Origin: Cyanobacteriota bacterium
GTDB lineage: Bacteria; Acidobacteriota; Vicinamibacteria; Vicinamibacterales; UBA2999
DNA length: 64,000 nt
Direction of reading: 5' to 3'
NCBI GenBank assembly: GCA_019752015.1
Contig: JAIEMQ010000008.1
Location: 49,632 to 113,631 of the forward strand
In this document: positions 26,552 through 35,068 of the stretch, piece by piece
Position numbering within the stretch: the first letter of the stretch is position 1
Layout of the letters: every line of letters starts with the position of its first letter
The notes under the pieces: model-generated
What the model was told of the DNA's origin: nothing
Databases searched by the model: none
Seen by the model: the letters and a program-made list of their open reading frames with translations, nothing else
Translations under genes and position numbers: made by a program

Positions 26552-28126
26552 TCACTCCGGCCGCAGTGCTCGAATCGGATCGGTGCGACTGGCGCGCATC
26601 GCTGGAATCATCGTCGCGATCAGCGCGACGATCGCGACGATCAGCGTCGCCACGATCAGCACCAACGGATCGGTGGCGCTCATGGCATAGATCCGGTTGC
26701 CTACCACCCGCGCGCCGGCGTAGGCCCCGATCAAGCCAAGCACGACACCAATCGCGGTGAGCTGCTGACCACCGGCCAGCACGAGTCGGAAGACGCGGCC
26801 AGCTGATGCGCCAAGCGCGATGCGAGTTGCGAACTCTTCGCGGCGCTGCGTCGAGGCATAGGCAATCACGCCATAGATCCCGATGGCTCCCAGCACCAGT
26901 GCCAGACCGCCGAAGATCAGCATCAACGTCATGCCGAGGCGCTGACCGACCAGTGTTGATCCCAGGATCTCCGGCGCAGTCGTGAACGACAGCATGATCA
27001 ACGGATCGAATGCCGTCAGCGTGGCGCGCACGCTGGATTCGAGTCCACGAGGATCGCCGGAGCGCGGCGAGATGACGATCGTCGGCCGGACCAGCGGGAA
27101 CGATTGATCCTGCAGGATGTCGAACGCGGGCCGCGGGGCCAGCGCCAGCGATTCGTACGGCATGTCGTCGATGACACCGACAATGTCGCGCATCGATTTC
27201 GGATCGGGCGCTGGCAGGCCTGCGGCGAAAGAGCTCGACAGCGGATCGCGTCCGTTCAGGAACATGCGCGCGAACGTCTGATTCACGATCGCAACCGGAC
27301 GAGTGTCCCGCCGATCGCCGGTATTGAACATGCGGCCCGCGACCAGCGTGCTGCCCATCGCTTCGAAGAAACCTGTCGAGACGATCCGCGAGTGGGCGTT
27401 GTTCGGGTGCGCGGGATCCCAGGTATCGCCCTGCACGCCGACGATCAAGGTGCCGTCACGGTTCGGCATCAGTGGAAACGTGGCCGCGCCGCCCGCGTCG
27501 GCGACACCGGGCACGTCGCGCACACGACGGATGACCTCGTTCGACCATGCGGCAACGTCGTCCAGCTTGCGGAAATCGAAGGTGCGGCCCGGCCGTACTG
27601 TCATCACCAGTCGCCCTTGCGGCGTGAAACCAGGATTCACCGCGCCGAGCCGCGCGAAGCTCTGGACCAGCCATCCCGCGCCCGCCGTCAAGATGATCGC
27701 CAGCGCCATTTCGATGACGATCAGTGCCGACATCGATCGCGAGGTGGCGCGTCCTGGCGATGCGCTGCGTCCGCTTTCGTTGATCAGCGTGCGCATGTCG
27801 ACGGTGGCCAGTCGCCATGCCGGCGCGAGGCCCATGAGCAGCGCGCTGAAGACCAGCACGCCCACCGTGAACAACAGCACGCGCGCATCGAAGGGCACCG
27901 AGTCGAGCCGCGGCAGCTGGCCGTTACTGAGCCGGCTTCGCACGCTGACCAGTTGCTCCGGATGGGCATACGGCAGCGGGCGCAACATCGTCGCGTTCAC
28001 CGTGCTGAAGAGGGCGGTCGTCGCACCCACGCCGATGGCGAGGGTCAGGACGGCGACTGCCGTAAACCCCGGCGCGTGGCGCATGCTGCGCAGGGCGTAT
28101 TGGATGTCCTGCAAGAGGTCGAGCAT
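26552..28126 (-). CDS. MacB/FtsX-type ABC permease of the orphan (ADOP) kind, internally deleted
   Basis: This is a membrane permease of 524 residues. It begins with IQYALRSMRHAPGFTAVAVLTLAIGVGATTALFS, in pieces typical of duplicated orphan permeases common in Acidobacteria. It then jumps, at about residue 70-80 (SRLSNGQLPRLDSVPF), to the second permease half, which has membrane segments (VLLFTVGVLVFSALLMGLAPAW), a periplasmic MacB-like core domain and three C-terminal helices ending in RTDPIRALRPE. Full-length relatives are about 800 residues; about 270 residues comprising the first periplasmic domain and its helices are missing in frame. The ATG at 28126 is chosen. Fragments of similar permeases lie directly upstream. 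Confidence 0.8.
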   Translation of the reverse strand: MLDLLQDIQYALRSMRHAPGFTAVAVLTLAIGVGATTALFSTVNATMLRPLPYAHPEQLVSVRSRLSNGQLPRLDSVPFDARVLLFTVGVLVFSALLMGLAPAWRLATVDMRTLINESGRSASPGRATSRSMSALIVIEMALAIILTAGAGWLVQSFARLGAVNPGFTPQGRLVMTVRPGRTFDFRKLDDVAAWSNEVIRRVRDVPGVADAGGAATFPLMPNRDGTLIVGVQGDTWDPAHPNNAHSRIVSTGFFEAMGSTLVAGRMFNTGDRRDTRPVAIVNQTFARMFLNGRDPLSSSFAAGLPAPDPKSMRDIVGVIDDMPYESLALAPRPAFDILQDQSFPLVRPTIVISPRSGDPRGLESSVRATLTAFDPLIMLSFTTAPEILGSTLVGQRLGMTLMLIFGGLALVLGAIGIYGVIAYASTQRREEFATRIALGASAGRVFRLVLAGGQQLTAIGVVLGLIGAYAGARVVGNRIYAMSATDPLVLIVATLIVAIVALIATMIPAMRASRTDPIRALRPE

Positions 28127-28134
28127 GAGCGCAG

Positions 28135-28155
28135 AGTCTGACAAGTTGTCAGACT
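28135..28155. promoter_or_regulatory. perfect 10-bp inverted repeat
   Basis: The arms AGTCTGACAA and TTGTCAGACT flank a single central G. The palindrome lies 8 bases upstream of the permease ATG (28126). Its core resembles GntR-type operator sequences, but no regulator gene is adjacent. It could instead be an RNA hairpin. Confidence 0.5.
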
Positions 28156-28300
28156 GAAGTCAAGAAGCCAGATTGCGTAAACGGCAGGTAGTAGGTCGAG
28201 ACATCATTCTCGAGAATCGAGTTGAAGCGAACATCGTCGACCACACCGATGATGCGCGTCATGTTCTTGCGATCAACGGTGGGATACCATTAGGCAGTTC
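28151..28300 (-). pseudogene. orphan permease fragment (minus strand)
   Basis: The minus strand encodes TRIIGVVDDVRFNSILEND and then STYYLPFTQSGF before a TGA that lies within the inverted repeat. This is the segment that closes the MacB-like periplasmic domain in orphan permeases. It has no start and is only about 45 residues long. It lies just upstream of the deleted permease and may derive from it or from a paralogue. Confidence 0.6.
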
Positions 28301-28339
28301 TGTCGGTGTGCGCCGAGCGATTGATACTATTTTCAACGC

Positions 28340-28600
28340 CGGTTGTAGCAGGTAATCTTCTGCCAAGCGAGCGGCTAATCTTGCAGGTCCCACTCGTCGA
28401 CGGCCGCTACTTCACAATCGACGACGAAGATCAGCCGTCAATCATCGTGGACGAGCTGCTCGCGAAGGAGCTGTGGCCGGGCCGATCGGCGGTTGGACAG
28501 CAGTTGTTCATTGTGCACACATTCCGTGGCCCGGAGCCTCGCGAGATCGTTGGCGTCGTACGTTACGTCCAGCCCTCCACGAGCAGTGTCCGCCGTCCCG
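28340..28600 (+). pseudogene. orphan permease fragment (plus strand)
   Basis: The plus strand encodes VPLVDGRYFTIDDEDQPSI, then VDELLAKELWPGRSAVGQQL and REIVGVVRYVQ. These are successive conserved blocks of the periplasmic MacB-like domain in orphan permeases. No membrane segment or proper start and end are present. It is on the opposite strand to the neighbouring permease, so an inversion or separate insertion is needed to explain it. Confidence 0.65.
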
Positions 28601-29239
28601 TCACAGCAACCCCGCGACGATGTTGATTGTCAGCGCGACAATGAGTGTGTTGAAGACGAACGACAGCAGACCGTGCAGGAGCGCGAGCCGTCGGAGGCGG
28701 CGGCACGTGACTTGTACGTCGGAGACCTGGAACGTCATGCCGATCACGAAGGAAAAGTATGCGAAGTCAAGGTAATCCGGCTCGCGATCATGAGGAAACC
28801 GCAGCCCTTTCGTACGCCCGTGATCGGCGTACGAGAGCCGGGCATAACGGAACGTGAACATGGTGTGCAGCAGTGCCCAGGAGCACCCGACGGCGACCAG
28901 CGACAGCGTCAGGTGCGTGGCAAGCTGCCTGGGATCGGCCAGGTTCTTCATGCGGCCCAGCAGCAACAGGACGGCGACCAGGCTGGCGCACGTCGCAACG
29001 ACCACCAGCAAGAACATCGCGGTGCTCCCGGAATCCTGTTCGATGGCGCGTCGTCTCCGGTCAGATCCGTTAGTGACGATCTCGATCCACGCCAGGCCGA
29101 GCATCGTCGCGGCGAAGGCGATCCAGACGGCGACCAACACAGACGCTCCGTGAAGCGCGGACAGCTCCAGGCGGGCATAACTGACGGCGGCGATCACCGC
29201 GGCGATGGCCGCCCGGCTTCGCGCGGTGAGATCAATCAT
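28601..29239 (-). CDS. DUF1345 membrane protein
   Basis: This is an integral membrane protein of 212 residues with four to five helices. The conserved block of the DUF1345 family is present: LLHTMFTFRYARLSY, then DYLDFAYFSFVIGMTFQVSDVQVT in adjoining pieces, followed by RRLRRLALLHGLLSF and a final helix. No biochemical role is known for the family. The ATG at 29239 fits the first helix. No neighbour on the same strand suggests an operon. Confidence 0.85.
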   Translation of the reverse strand: MIDLTARSRAAIAAVIAAVSYARLELSALHGASVLVAVWIAFAATMLGLAWIEIVTNGSDRRRRAIEQDSGSTAMFLLVVVATCASLVAVLLLLGRMKNLADPRQLATHLTLSLVAVGCSWALLHTMFTFRYARLSYADHGRTKGLRFPHDREPDYLDFAYFSFVIGMTFQVSDVQVTCRRLRRLALLHGLLSFVFNTLIVALTINIVAGLL

Positions 29240-29332
29240 CGGTTACACTTTCCGGAGCGCGCGCGACGAGCGCGGCCCGTTGCATGCCGGGACAATTTCA
29301 CACCGACGGTGCCGAGCAGCGACCTGCCGGGT

Positions 29333-29523
29333 CTCGGTTCGATGAACGCATCTTAACTGGACCAGTCACTGACGTCGTAGTAGTACATCGATTGGGCCCT
29401 GTTGCAGCTCGCATGATGATTGCGCCGAAGAAGACTCATGCCAATCCGATGACTGGTGCATCGGCAATCATAGCGTGGGCGCGCCCGACGAGATCGGCTC
29501 GACTCCGGCGACGACGAGCGTTG
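29333..29523 (+). repeat. ~190-bp dispersed repeat, copy B
   Basis: This is the second long copy of the repeat at 18227-18421, in the same orientation, with small indels (for example an extra GTA in GTAGTAGTACATCG). It occupies most of the intergenic space 29240-29544 and ends 21 bases before the ATG of the PAP2-type gene, so it may supply that gene's upstream region. Confidence 0.85.
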
Positions 29524-29544
29524 CTTGTCGCCCCGTCGTTCTTC

Positions 29545-30483
29545 ATGCCAACGGCGGCAGGATACGCGCGAATCCACGTGAGCCGCGTCGTGAGCCGCTT
29601 GCGGTTCAGCGAGAAGGTGCTGCTCGCGTATTTCGCCTGGTCAGGCCTCGCGGCGGTGGCGTTCCAAGGAACAGGCGCCTGGCCACGGATAATGACGGAC
29701 GCGGCGGCGGTGATCCTGATCGTTACTTTCCCCGCGCAAGCGTGGGCCGGTGGCTTGGGCCGCGTTGTCCGGAACTGGGCCCCAGTGACGCTGACGTTAC
29801 CGGCGTACTGGCAGGCCGACGTCATCGGGCCGGCGCCGTTCATGGCGTCGTTCGATGCGCCGCTGGTCGCGCTGGATCGTCTGCTGCGATGCGATCGGAT
29901 CCGTGACGCGATCGCGGCCTCGGGATGGGGGCTGCCGCTGCTGCTCGAGCTCGCATATTTGCTCATCTATGTGGTGCCGTTGGCCGCTGCCGCTCTCGTG
30001 TACGTGAAACAGGGTGACGAACGTCTCGAGCGCTTCTCCTCGGTGTTCGTGCTGGGGACCTTCGCAGCGTACGCACTGCTGCCGTTTTTTCCGGCGCGCT
30101 CGCCGCTGGCGTTTTACTTCGCGCAAACACACTCTGCCGCCGACAGCGTGCGGCGGCTCAATCTGTGGCTGCTTGATCGCGGCGGTTTACGTGAAAGCCT
30201 GCCGTTTCCGAGCGGACATATTGCCGCAGCGGCTGCGACGTCGTTCGCAGTCTACCAGGCGTTGGCCGGGGCGACGATGACCGCACGACTGTTGCTGGCC
30301 TACACCATCGTCCTGAGCGTCGCGACCGTGTATGGCCGGTACCACTACGCTGCAGACGTGCTCGCGGGATGGACCATCAGCGGCGCAGCGGCACTGGCAG
30401 TGAGGCACTACCATGACGGCGCCGCACGACAGGCAATCCGCACGCCGGAGCTGTGCGCGCAGGTACGGATGTCGATCAAATGA
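29545..30483 (+). CDS. PAP2 superfamily membrane phosphatase/transferase (AUR1/IPT1-like)
   Basis: This is a six-helix membrane protein of 312 residues. Motifs are PSGH at 222-225 and YGRYHYAADVLAG with His267 and Asp271. The form VYxRYHYxxDVxAG is closer to inositol-phosphorylceramide-synthase-like (PAP2_3) proteins than to plain phosphatases. It probably transfers or removes a lipid head-group phosphate outside the membrane. The longer open frame from 29284 only reads through the repeat, so the ATG at 29545 is chosen. The stop overlaps the next start (ATGA), so both proteins are probably made together. Confidence 0.82.
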   Translation: MPTAAGYARIHVSRVVSRLRFSEKVLLAYFAWSGLAAVAFQGTGAWPRIMTDAAAVILIVTFPAQAWAGGLGRVVRNWAPVTLTLPAYWQADVIGPAPFMASFDAPLVALDRLLRCDRIRDAIAASGWGLPLLLELAYLLIYVVPLAAAALVYVKQGDERLERFSSVFVLGTFAAYALLPFFPARSPLAFYFAQTHSAADSVRRLNLWLLDRGGLRESLPFPSGHIAAAAATSFAVYQALAGATMTARLLLAYTIVLSVATVYGRYHYAADVLAGWTISGAAALAVRHYHDGAARQAIRTPELCAQVRMSIK

Positions 30484-31925
30484 AGCGCCTTGCCGCCATC
30501 GTCCACCGGCTGATGCTGTCCGGAACGCTCTTCGCGATGACGCCACCGCTCGCTGTGCTCCCGCCGGTCTCGACTGACGAGCAACAGGCCCTGGCGCGAC
30601 TGTTTGCACCGACCTTCATCTTCCACCCAGACGAGAAATACTTTCCCGTCAGTCCGCTGTACCCGGCCAGCCTTACGACCGCAATGACGCTGGCTGCCGA
30701 CGACCGATCGCTCATCGAACAGATGGGAAACCCACGGCAACGGCTCGCCGCGTACGAGCAGCTGACGATGGGAGAAAAGCTGGCCGCGGCCACCGTGCTG
30801 TATCGGGTCGCTCCGATCAATCACGGCGACCACCAGGATGTTGTCGTGGAGTACTGGTGTCATTACGTCTTCAACCGTTATCGGGTGGAAGGCGGTGTGC
30901 TGCCAGTCGCCGTCCAGGCCAATCATCAACAGGATCTGGAGGTGGTGTACGTCCGGCTCGAGCCACGGCCAGGCGCGGCGCCGGGGGCGACCGAGGAGGC
31001 GCTGCGCCGTCGGTTCACGATTCGTTCGATCGTGACCAGCGCGCATTCGGGGGTCGTGCCGGCGAACCGGTATGACGTTGGACCAGGCGACACACTCGAC
31101 CTCCCGGTCCATGTGCTCGTCGAGCTCGGCTCGCATGCCATGGCTCCCGACATCAATCGGGACGGACGGTTCAGCCCGGAGATCGACTCCTCGCAGCGCA
31201 CGAAGATGATTTGGGGTATTCGCGACCAAGGCAGCACATGGCTCCGCGCGAAATCCGGGGACACCGGTGCACGCGCGCCGACTGCACCGACCCTGGCGCT
31301 GTGCGGAAACTTGCCGCCACAGGGCGGGCGTGACGCCGGCTGCGTCCCGTACGCGCTCGAACCCGCGGACGCGATACAAAACTGGTTCCGCATGCTCAGC
31401 GTACAGGACGGCCGATCACTGATTGGAAGCGTACCAATGTGGGCACGATGGTTCGGCGACGCGGACAAGCATCAATGGCTCTTCCCGGTCGCGTCCGCGG
31501 GCGAAAGCACCCTGCCGCGCCTCGGGCGGCGCACGGCCGATGCCGAGCGGGGCTTCCTCCTCGGTTTCGCGGGGTTCAGGGGCGAGCCGACCGCGATTCT
31601 GGGCGGACGGTACCTGCTTCCCGTCCAATCTCGCGTGTGGCCTGATTTGCTCGTCGAGGGATCACTGCGCATCGACGACCCTTCCGCACTTCTGCAGGAC
31701 CCCTCGAAACTGGGCGTTCGAGGAACCGTCGAGACTCGCTTTCCGCTGGACGCGGTCAGCACGCTCTTCTTCGCGTCCGGGTGGCTGCGAGAGTCGGAGC
31801 GATCGCAGCAGCGGCTCGACGCGATCATCGGCCTCGAACTTCGATTCGGCTCCTTCCGCGTGCGCCAGGGGTATCGGCTGAACGCGCGGTCGTGGGACTT
31901 CGCCGTTGTCGCGCTTGTTCGATGA
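30480..31925 (+). CDS. VPS62-like N-domain protein with barrel-like C-terminus
   Basis: This is a protein of 481 residues, coupled to the PAP2-type gene by an ATGA overlap. A short hydrophobic N-terminus (IVHRLMLSGTLFAMTPPL) may be a signal. The first domain contains FAPTFIFHPDEKYFPVSPLY, a pattern found in VPS62-like domains, and a cluster of His residues (HGDHQD, EYWCHYVF). The last 130 residues (GGRYLLPVQSRVWPDLLVEGSL, FRVRQGYRLNARSWDFAVVALV) alternate like outer-membrane strands. I do not recognise a function. Together with the lipid-type phosphatase it may serve envelope lipids. Confidence 0.65.
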   Translation: MKRLAAIVHRLMLSGTLFAMTPPLAVLPPVSTDEQQALARLFAPTFIFHPDEKYFPVSPLYPASLTTAMTLAADDRSLIEQMGNPRQRLAAYEQLTMGEKLAAATVLYRVAPINHGDHQDVVVEYWCHYVFNRYRVEGGVLPVAVQANHQQDLEVVYVRLEPRPGAAPGATEEALRRRFTIRSIVTSAHSGVVPANRYDVGPGDTLDLPVHVLVELGSHAMAPDINRDGRFSPEIDSSQRTKMIWGIRDQGSTWLRAKSGDTGARAPTAPTLALCGNLPPQGGRDAGCVPYALEPADAIQNWFRMLSVQDGRSLIGSVPMWARWFGDADKHQWLFPVASAGESTLPRLGRRTADAERGFLLGFAGFRGEPTAILGGRYLLPVQSRVWPDLLVEGSLRIDDPSALLQDPSKLGVRGTVETRFPLDAVSTLFFASGWLRESERSQQRLDAIIGLELRFGSFRVRQGYRLNARSWDFAVVALVR

Positions 31926-31983
31926 CCCGTCGTCGGGATGCCGGTCGAGGCCCGACGGCGCTCGGCTCATAGGGTCTCTACTC

Positions 31984-32040
31984 GATGAACGGATATTAAC
32001 TGGGCGGAGCGCTGATCGTCATGGTACATCTGATTCGTGT
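31984..32040 (+). repeat. short relative of the dispersed repeat
   Basis: This 57-base stretch has GATGAAC, TATTAACTGGG and GTACATCTGATTCGTGT in the same order and spacing as the first quarter of copies A and B. Similarity then stops. The remainder of 31926-32130 shows no gene. Confidence 0.55.
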
Positions 32041-32130
32041 CTGATTTCCGCTCTCGGGATCTTCTAAGCCAGCGAAGCGAGGTGAGATCGTGAATCTCGT
32101 TAGGTATGTTATCTGATCCCCATACGATTT

Positions 32131-33588
32131 GTGAGCAGGTTGCCGTTGTGGCGGCCCTTGATGCGGGTATTGTGGTCGCGGCTTCGAGAATGGCCTTGCA
32201 CGCGCAAAGTCTCCCTCCATTACCTTCGACTCACCTCAGGTGTGCCCCGCTTCGGGTTCATTTTCTTCATCGTATTCGGGCCATGGGTCGCTAGGCGTTT
32301 CGGTGTCGATGCGCGATCAATTGCCGCACGGGCCGAAACCCTGTTCGAAGAGGTGCTCGCGATCACGCGTCTGACTCCGCGCCAAGTGGCCGGACTGCTC
32401 ATGCATCACGTCTCGCTGCAGTGGACACAACGGTCACCGTTGCCCTTCGAACAGGCGTGCGCAGTTGGCTATAGCCACCTGAGCTATGTTGTGATGGCCC
32501 ACGTCGACTTTGCCGTGCATCCGGCCGCGATGGCCCGAGAAAGATTCGTCCAGACCATTGCTGACCAGTGCGGGAAGTCGGCGCGGATCGCCGATGTTGG
32601 ATGCGGGCCAGGCTTTGTGCTGATCAATGTCACCGGCAGAAGAGCAGGGTGGACAGGGTTCGGTGTGGACATCAGTTCGGCAGCAATAGAATACGCGACC
32701 GCGCGTGCCCGTCTTCAGGACGTCGCCACACGCTGCAGTTTCAGCTGCGGCGACGTTCAGAACCTGCCGCTGACCGATAGCACGTTTGACCTTGTCATTG
32801 CGTCTGAAGTGCTCGAGCACGTGCCTCATCTGGAGCGTGCGTTGAGCGAAATACGCCGTGTTCTCCGCCCCGGCGGCAAAGCGCTGCTGACGGTGCCGCT
32901 GCGTAGTCGCACCGCCTTTCACCTTCATGAACTTGATCTGCGGGATTTCACCCGGCGTGTAGGTGAGGCAGGACTTCACATCAGAACTGTGGAAGTACAC
33001 CGATATCCAAGCTACGGCAACGAGTTCGTTCATGCGTTCCTCTGCTGCGACGCCGGACACCCACGCGCGGACGCTCCCCCGACGACCGCATCTCAGAAAA
33101 ACCCGCGGCCGTATCCAGCCGCTGCGCTGCTTGCGGTCGTGTTCGTGCTGACGGTTTTCGAGCCAAGCCGTATTGTGCCCGGTTCAGCGCTCGATATCGC
33201 CCTCCATGCGACGGGGCTTTTGCTGGTCTTGATAACTGGGACGCTCGCGGCATTCGGGATGCGATGGAGAAACGTGCGGCGGGTGCCGCCACTCGAATGC
33301 CTTCTGCTCTTGACCGCAGCCGCGCTGTTCCTGGGGTCCCCGCTCATCGCCGCAGTGTTGGCACTTGCTGCGGCGATTAAAGCTGCGCTCCTCGGGCGGC
33401 TAGGGCTAGGTGGCGTCCTTGGCCCGTGGATCGGTCGTTTAAATCTGGATCAAGCTCGCCTGCACTTGGCTGAGGCCCCTCTGCCGTGGGGCGGCCCGCT
33501 CCGCTGGGCAGGCATACTGGTTGTGGCGGAATTGCTTGCCTATATACGCGTCCCTGTCGTTTGCATTGTCCGGGGAATCTGTGGGTGA
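32131..33588 (+). CDS. SAM-dependent methyltransferase with C-terminal membrane segments
   Basis: This is a class I methyltransferase. The glycine loop ADVGCGPGF (motif I), the acidic end GFGVDIS (motif II), CGDVQNLPLTDSTFDLVIASEVLEHV in pieces (motifs III-IV) and LRPGGKALLTVP (motif V) are all visible. The C-terminal third has three or four hydrophobic helices (AALLAVVFVLTVF, ALHATGLLLVLITGTLAAF, LLLTAAALFLGSPLIAAVLALAAAI), so the enzyme is probably membrane-bound and may act on a lipid or quinone-like molecule. The start is a GTG at 32131. The substrate is unknown. No clear partner gene is adjacent. Confidence 0.75.
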   Translation: MSRLPLWRPLMRVLWSRLREWPCTRKVSLHYLRLTSGVPRFGFIFFIVFGPWVARRFGVDARSIAARAETLFEEVLAITRLTPRQVAGLLMHHVSLQWTQRSPLPFEQACAVGYSHLSYVVMAHVDFAVHPAAMARERFVQTIADQCGKSARIADVGCGPGFVLINVTGRRAGWTGFGVDISSAAIEYATARARLQDVATRCSFSCGDVQNLPLTDSTFDLVIASEVLEHVPHLERALSEIRRVLRPGGKALLTVPLRSRTAFHLHELDLRDFTRRVGEAGLHIRTVEVHRYPSYGNEFVHAFLCCDAGHPRADAPPTTASQKNPRPYPAAALLAVVFVLTVFEPSRIVPGSALDIALHATGLLLVLITGTLAAFGMRWRNVRRVPPLECLLLLTAAALFLGSPLIAAVLALAAAIKAALLGRLGLGGVLGPWIGRLNLDQARLHLAEAPLPWGGPLRWAGILVVAELLAYIRVPVVCIVRGICG

Positions 33589-33905
33589 CTGGCGGGTTAT
33601 TGGCCGGGATTGCTGATGGCCAACGCGAAACGCTGTGCAGGGGAGGTCGGGGACACTCTGCTTGCGCAGATTGTCCGCATGGTTGCTGAAGCGCAGCGGA
33701 GCCGCGCGCCTATTCAGAAGCTAGTCGATTGGGTCGCGGAACGCTTCGTGCCGGCCGTCGTTGTTGTCGCCATCGTGACGTTGGTGGTGTGGAGCATTTG
33801 GGGGCCGCCGCCCGCCCTCGCACTCGCGGTGGTCAATGCCGTCGCGGTCCTCATCGTGGATCTGGTCATCATCGACGGCTCTCGGTCCACACGGCGCCGC
33901 CGATC
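33585..33905 (+). pseudogene. heavy-metal P-type ATPase fragment
   Basis: The frame from 33610 encodes [20 protein letters not shown], then [15 protein letters not shown] and a helix ([17 protein letters not shown]) ending in [11 protein letters not shown]. This is the actuator-to-CPC helix region of copper-type P1B ATPases. It breaks off just before the expected CPC motif. VTGG just before it is in a different frame. The phosphorylation, nucleotide-binding and remaining domains are absent. The leader repeat starts two bases after the break. Confidence 0.75.
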
Positions 33906-33907
33906 GT

Positions 33908-33969
33908 TAAGGTTGGGATAAGGTGCCGTCGCTAGACTACTTTCAACGGCAACCAAGGAGGCGGTCATG
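33908..33969 (+). promoter_or_regulatory. 62-bp leader module, copy 3
   Basis: This is the third copy of the shared leader, again with ATAAGGTGCC, TAGACT and AAGGAGG before an ATG (33967). Here it drives a broken gene. It directly follows the P-type ATPase fragment. Confidence 0.7.
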
Positions 33970-34369
33970 AACAATGACAGCAATCGACGCCAGCCACTTG
34001 TGCCCCCTGACGCCGTATGCTGGCGGTCGTGGATGATTCCGAGAGTGCCCGCAAGGTTCTCGATGATCTGGTCGCGCTCGGCCTCGCCGATGAGCAGCTT
34101 GCGGTGCTGAGCGGCGACGATGGCGTGGATTGACGCAGACGGCCTGCACGGCGGCAGGCCCACGCGATTCGTTCGTGCCGCGGTGTTCGATCGAGGGACA
34201 ACACCTGCGGCACTATGCAGCGGAAATGGTGAAAGGGTCGCTCGATGTGATCGACATTCAGATCCGGCCGTTCCTTGCAGGCGATCGCGCGCTCGGCGTG
34301 TTGTGCAGACATCGTGCGCATTTCATCAATGCGTGTCGCCAATGGACCATCGAATCACTGGCGGCGTGA
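33967..34369 (+). pseudogene. frameshifted small protein gene
   Basis: The gene starts at the ATG of leader copy 3 (MNNDSNRRQPL). The plausible continuation moves between three frames: LAVVDDSESARKVLDDL (34017-34133), WIDADGLHGGRPTRFVRA (about 34120-34188) and SIEGQHLRHYAAEMVKGS...RAHFINACRQWTIESLAA (about 34188-34369). Read together they look like one soluble protein of about 130 residues with a repeated alpha/beta pattern and conserved HYA, AHFIN and WTIE blocks. At least three frameshifts show decay, or sequencing errors are unusually dense here. Its function is unknown. Confidence 0.6.
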
Positions 34370-34399
34370 TTGCGGACGCCGCCGACGGAGGCACATGGG

Positions 34400-35068
34400 A
34401 TGCGCGTGCTCGTGGTAGAAGACGATCCGCTCCTCGGCGACGCCCTTCACGCGGGCCTCACTCAGCGCGGCTTTGATGCCGACTGGGTGACCGACGGCGG
34501 CGCGGCGTTACTGGCGCTGCGGACCGAGCCGTTCTCGGCCGTCGTCCTCGATGTGGGGTTGCCGGTGCTTGATGGACTCGAAGTGCTGCGCAAAGCGCGT
34601 GCTGACAAGACCACAGTACCGATCCTTATTCTGACAGCGCGCGACGCCGTTCGCGAACGCGTCAGCGGACTGGATCGGGGCGCCGATGATTATGTCGTGA
34701 AGCCGGTCGATCTGGATGAACTGGCGGCGCGGTTGCGGGCGCTGATCAGGCGATCGAGCGGCGCGCCGGGACCGGTGCTTCGCGTCGACGGACTGGTGCT
34801 GGATCCGTCGGCACGCAGCGTGACGCTCGATGGACGGCCGGTCCAGCTCCAAGCCAAAGAATTCACGCTGCTGCAGGAGCTGATGCTGAACGCCGGACGC
34901 GTGCTGTCGCGGGAACAGCTGGAGCAGCGATTGTACGCATGGGGGGAGGAAGTGGAGAGCAACGCCATCGAGGTGCACATCCATCATCTGCGGCGCAAAT
35001 TATCGACAGAGGTGATTACGACCGTGCGGGGCGCCGGTTATGTCATACCGAAGGCAGGATATGAGTAG
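34400..35068 (+). CDS. OmpR-family response regulator (QseB/PmrA-like)
   Basis: This is a two-domain regulator of 222 residues. The receiver domain has the acidic pair in VVEDD, the phosphoacceptor Asp51 (VVLDVGLP) and Lys101 (VVKP). The C-terminal winged helix has the OmpR pattern (LDPSARSVTLDGRPVQLQAKEFTLLQELM, then EVHIHHLRRKL and VRGAGYVIP). The ATG at 34400 starts at the receiver and has GGAGG about nine bases upstream. The stop lies inside the kinase gene that follows (8-base overlap), so regulator and kinase are coupled. The signal is unknown; relatives often respond to metals or envelope stress. Confidence 0.92.
   Translation: MRVLVVEDDPLLGDALHAGLTQRGFDADWVTDGGAALLALRTEPFSAVVLDVGLPVLDGLEVLRKARADKTTVPILILTARDAVRERVSGLDRGADDYVVKPVDLDELAARLRALIRRSSGAPGPVLRVDGLVLDPSARSVTLDGRPVQLQAKEFTLLQELMLNAGRVLSREQLEQRLYAWGEEVESNAIEVHIHHLRRKLSTEVITTVRGAGYVIPKAGYE

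Noticed and set aside
29284..29544. N-terminal extension of the PAP2-type protein from an ATG at 29284
   Set aside because: This frame reads through the dispersed repeat, whose other copy has indels relative to it, so it is not coding; the ATG at 29545 begins the membrane protein.
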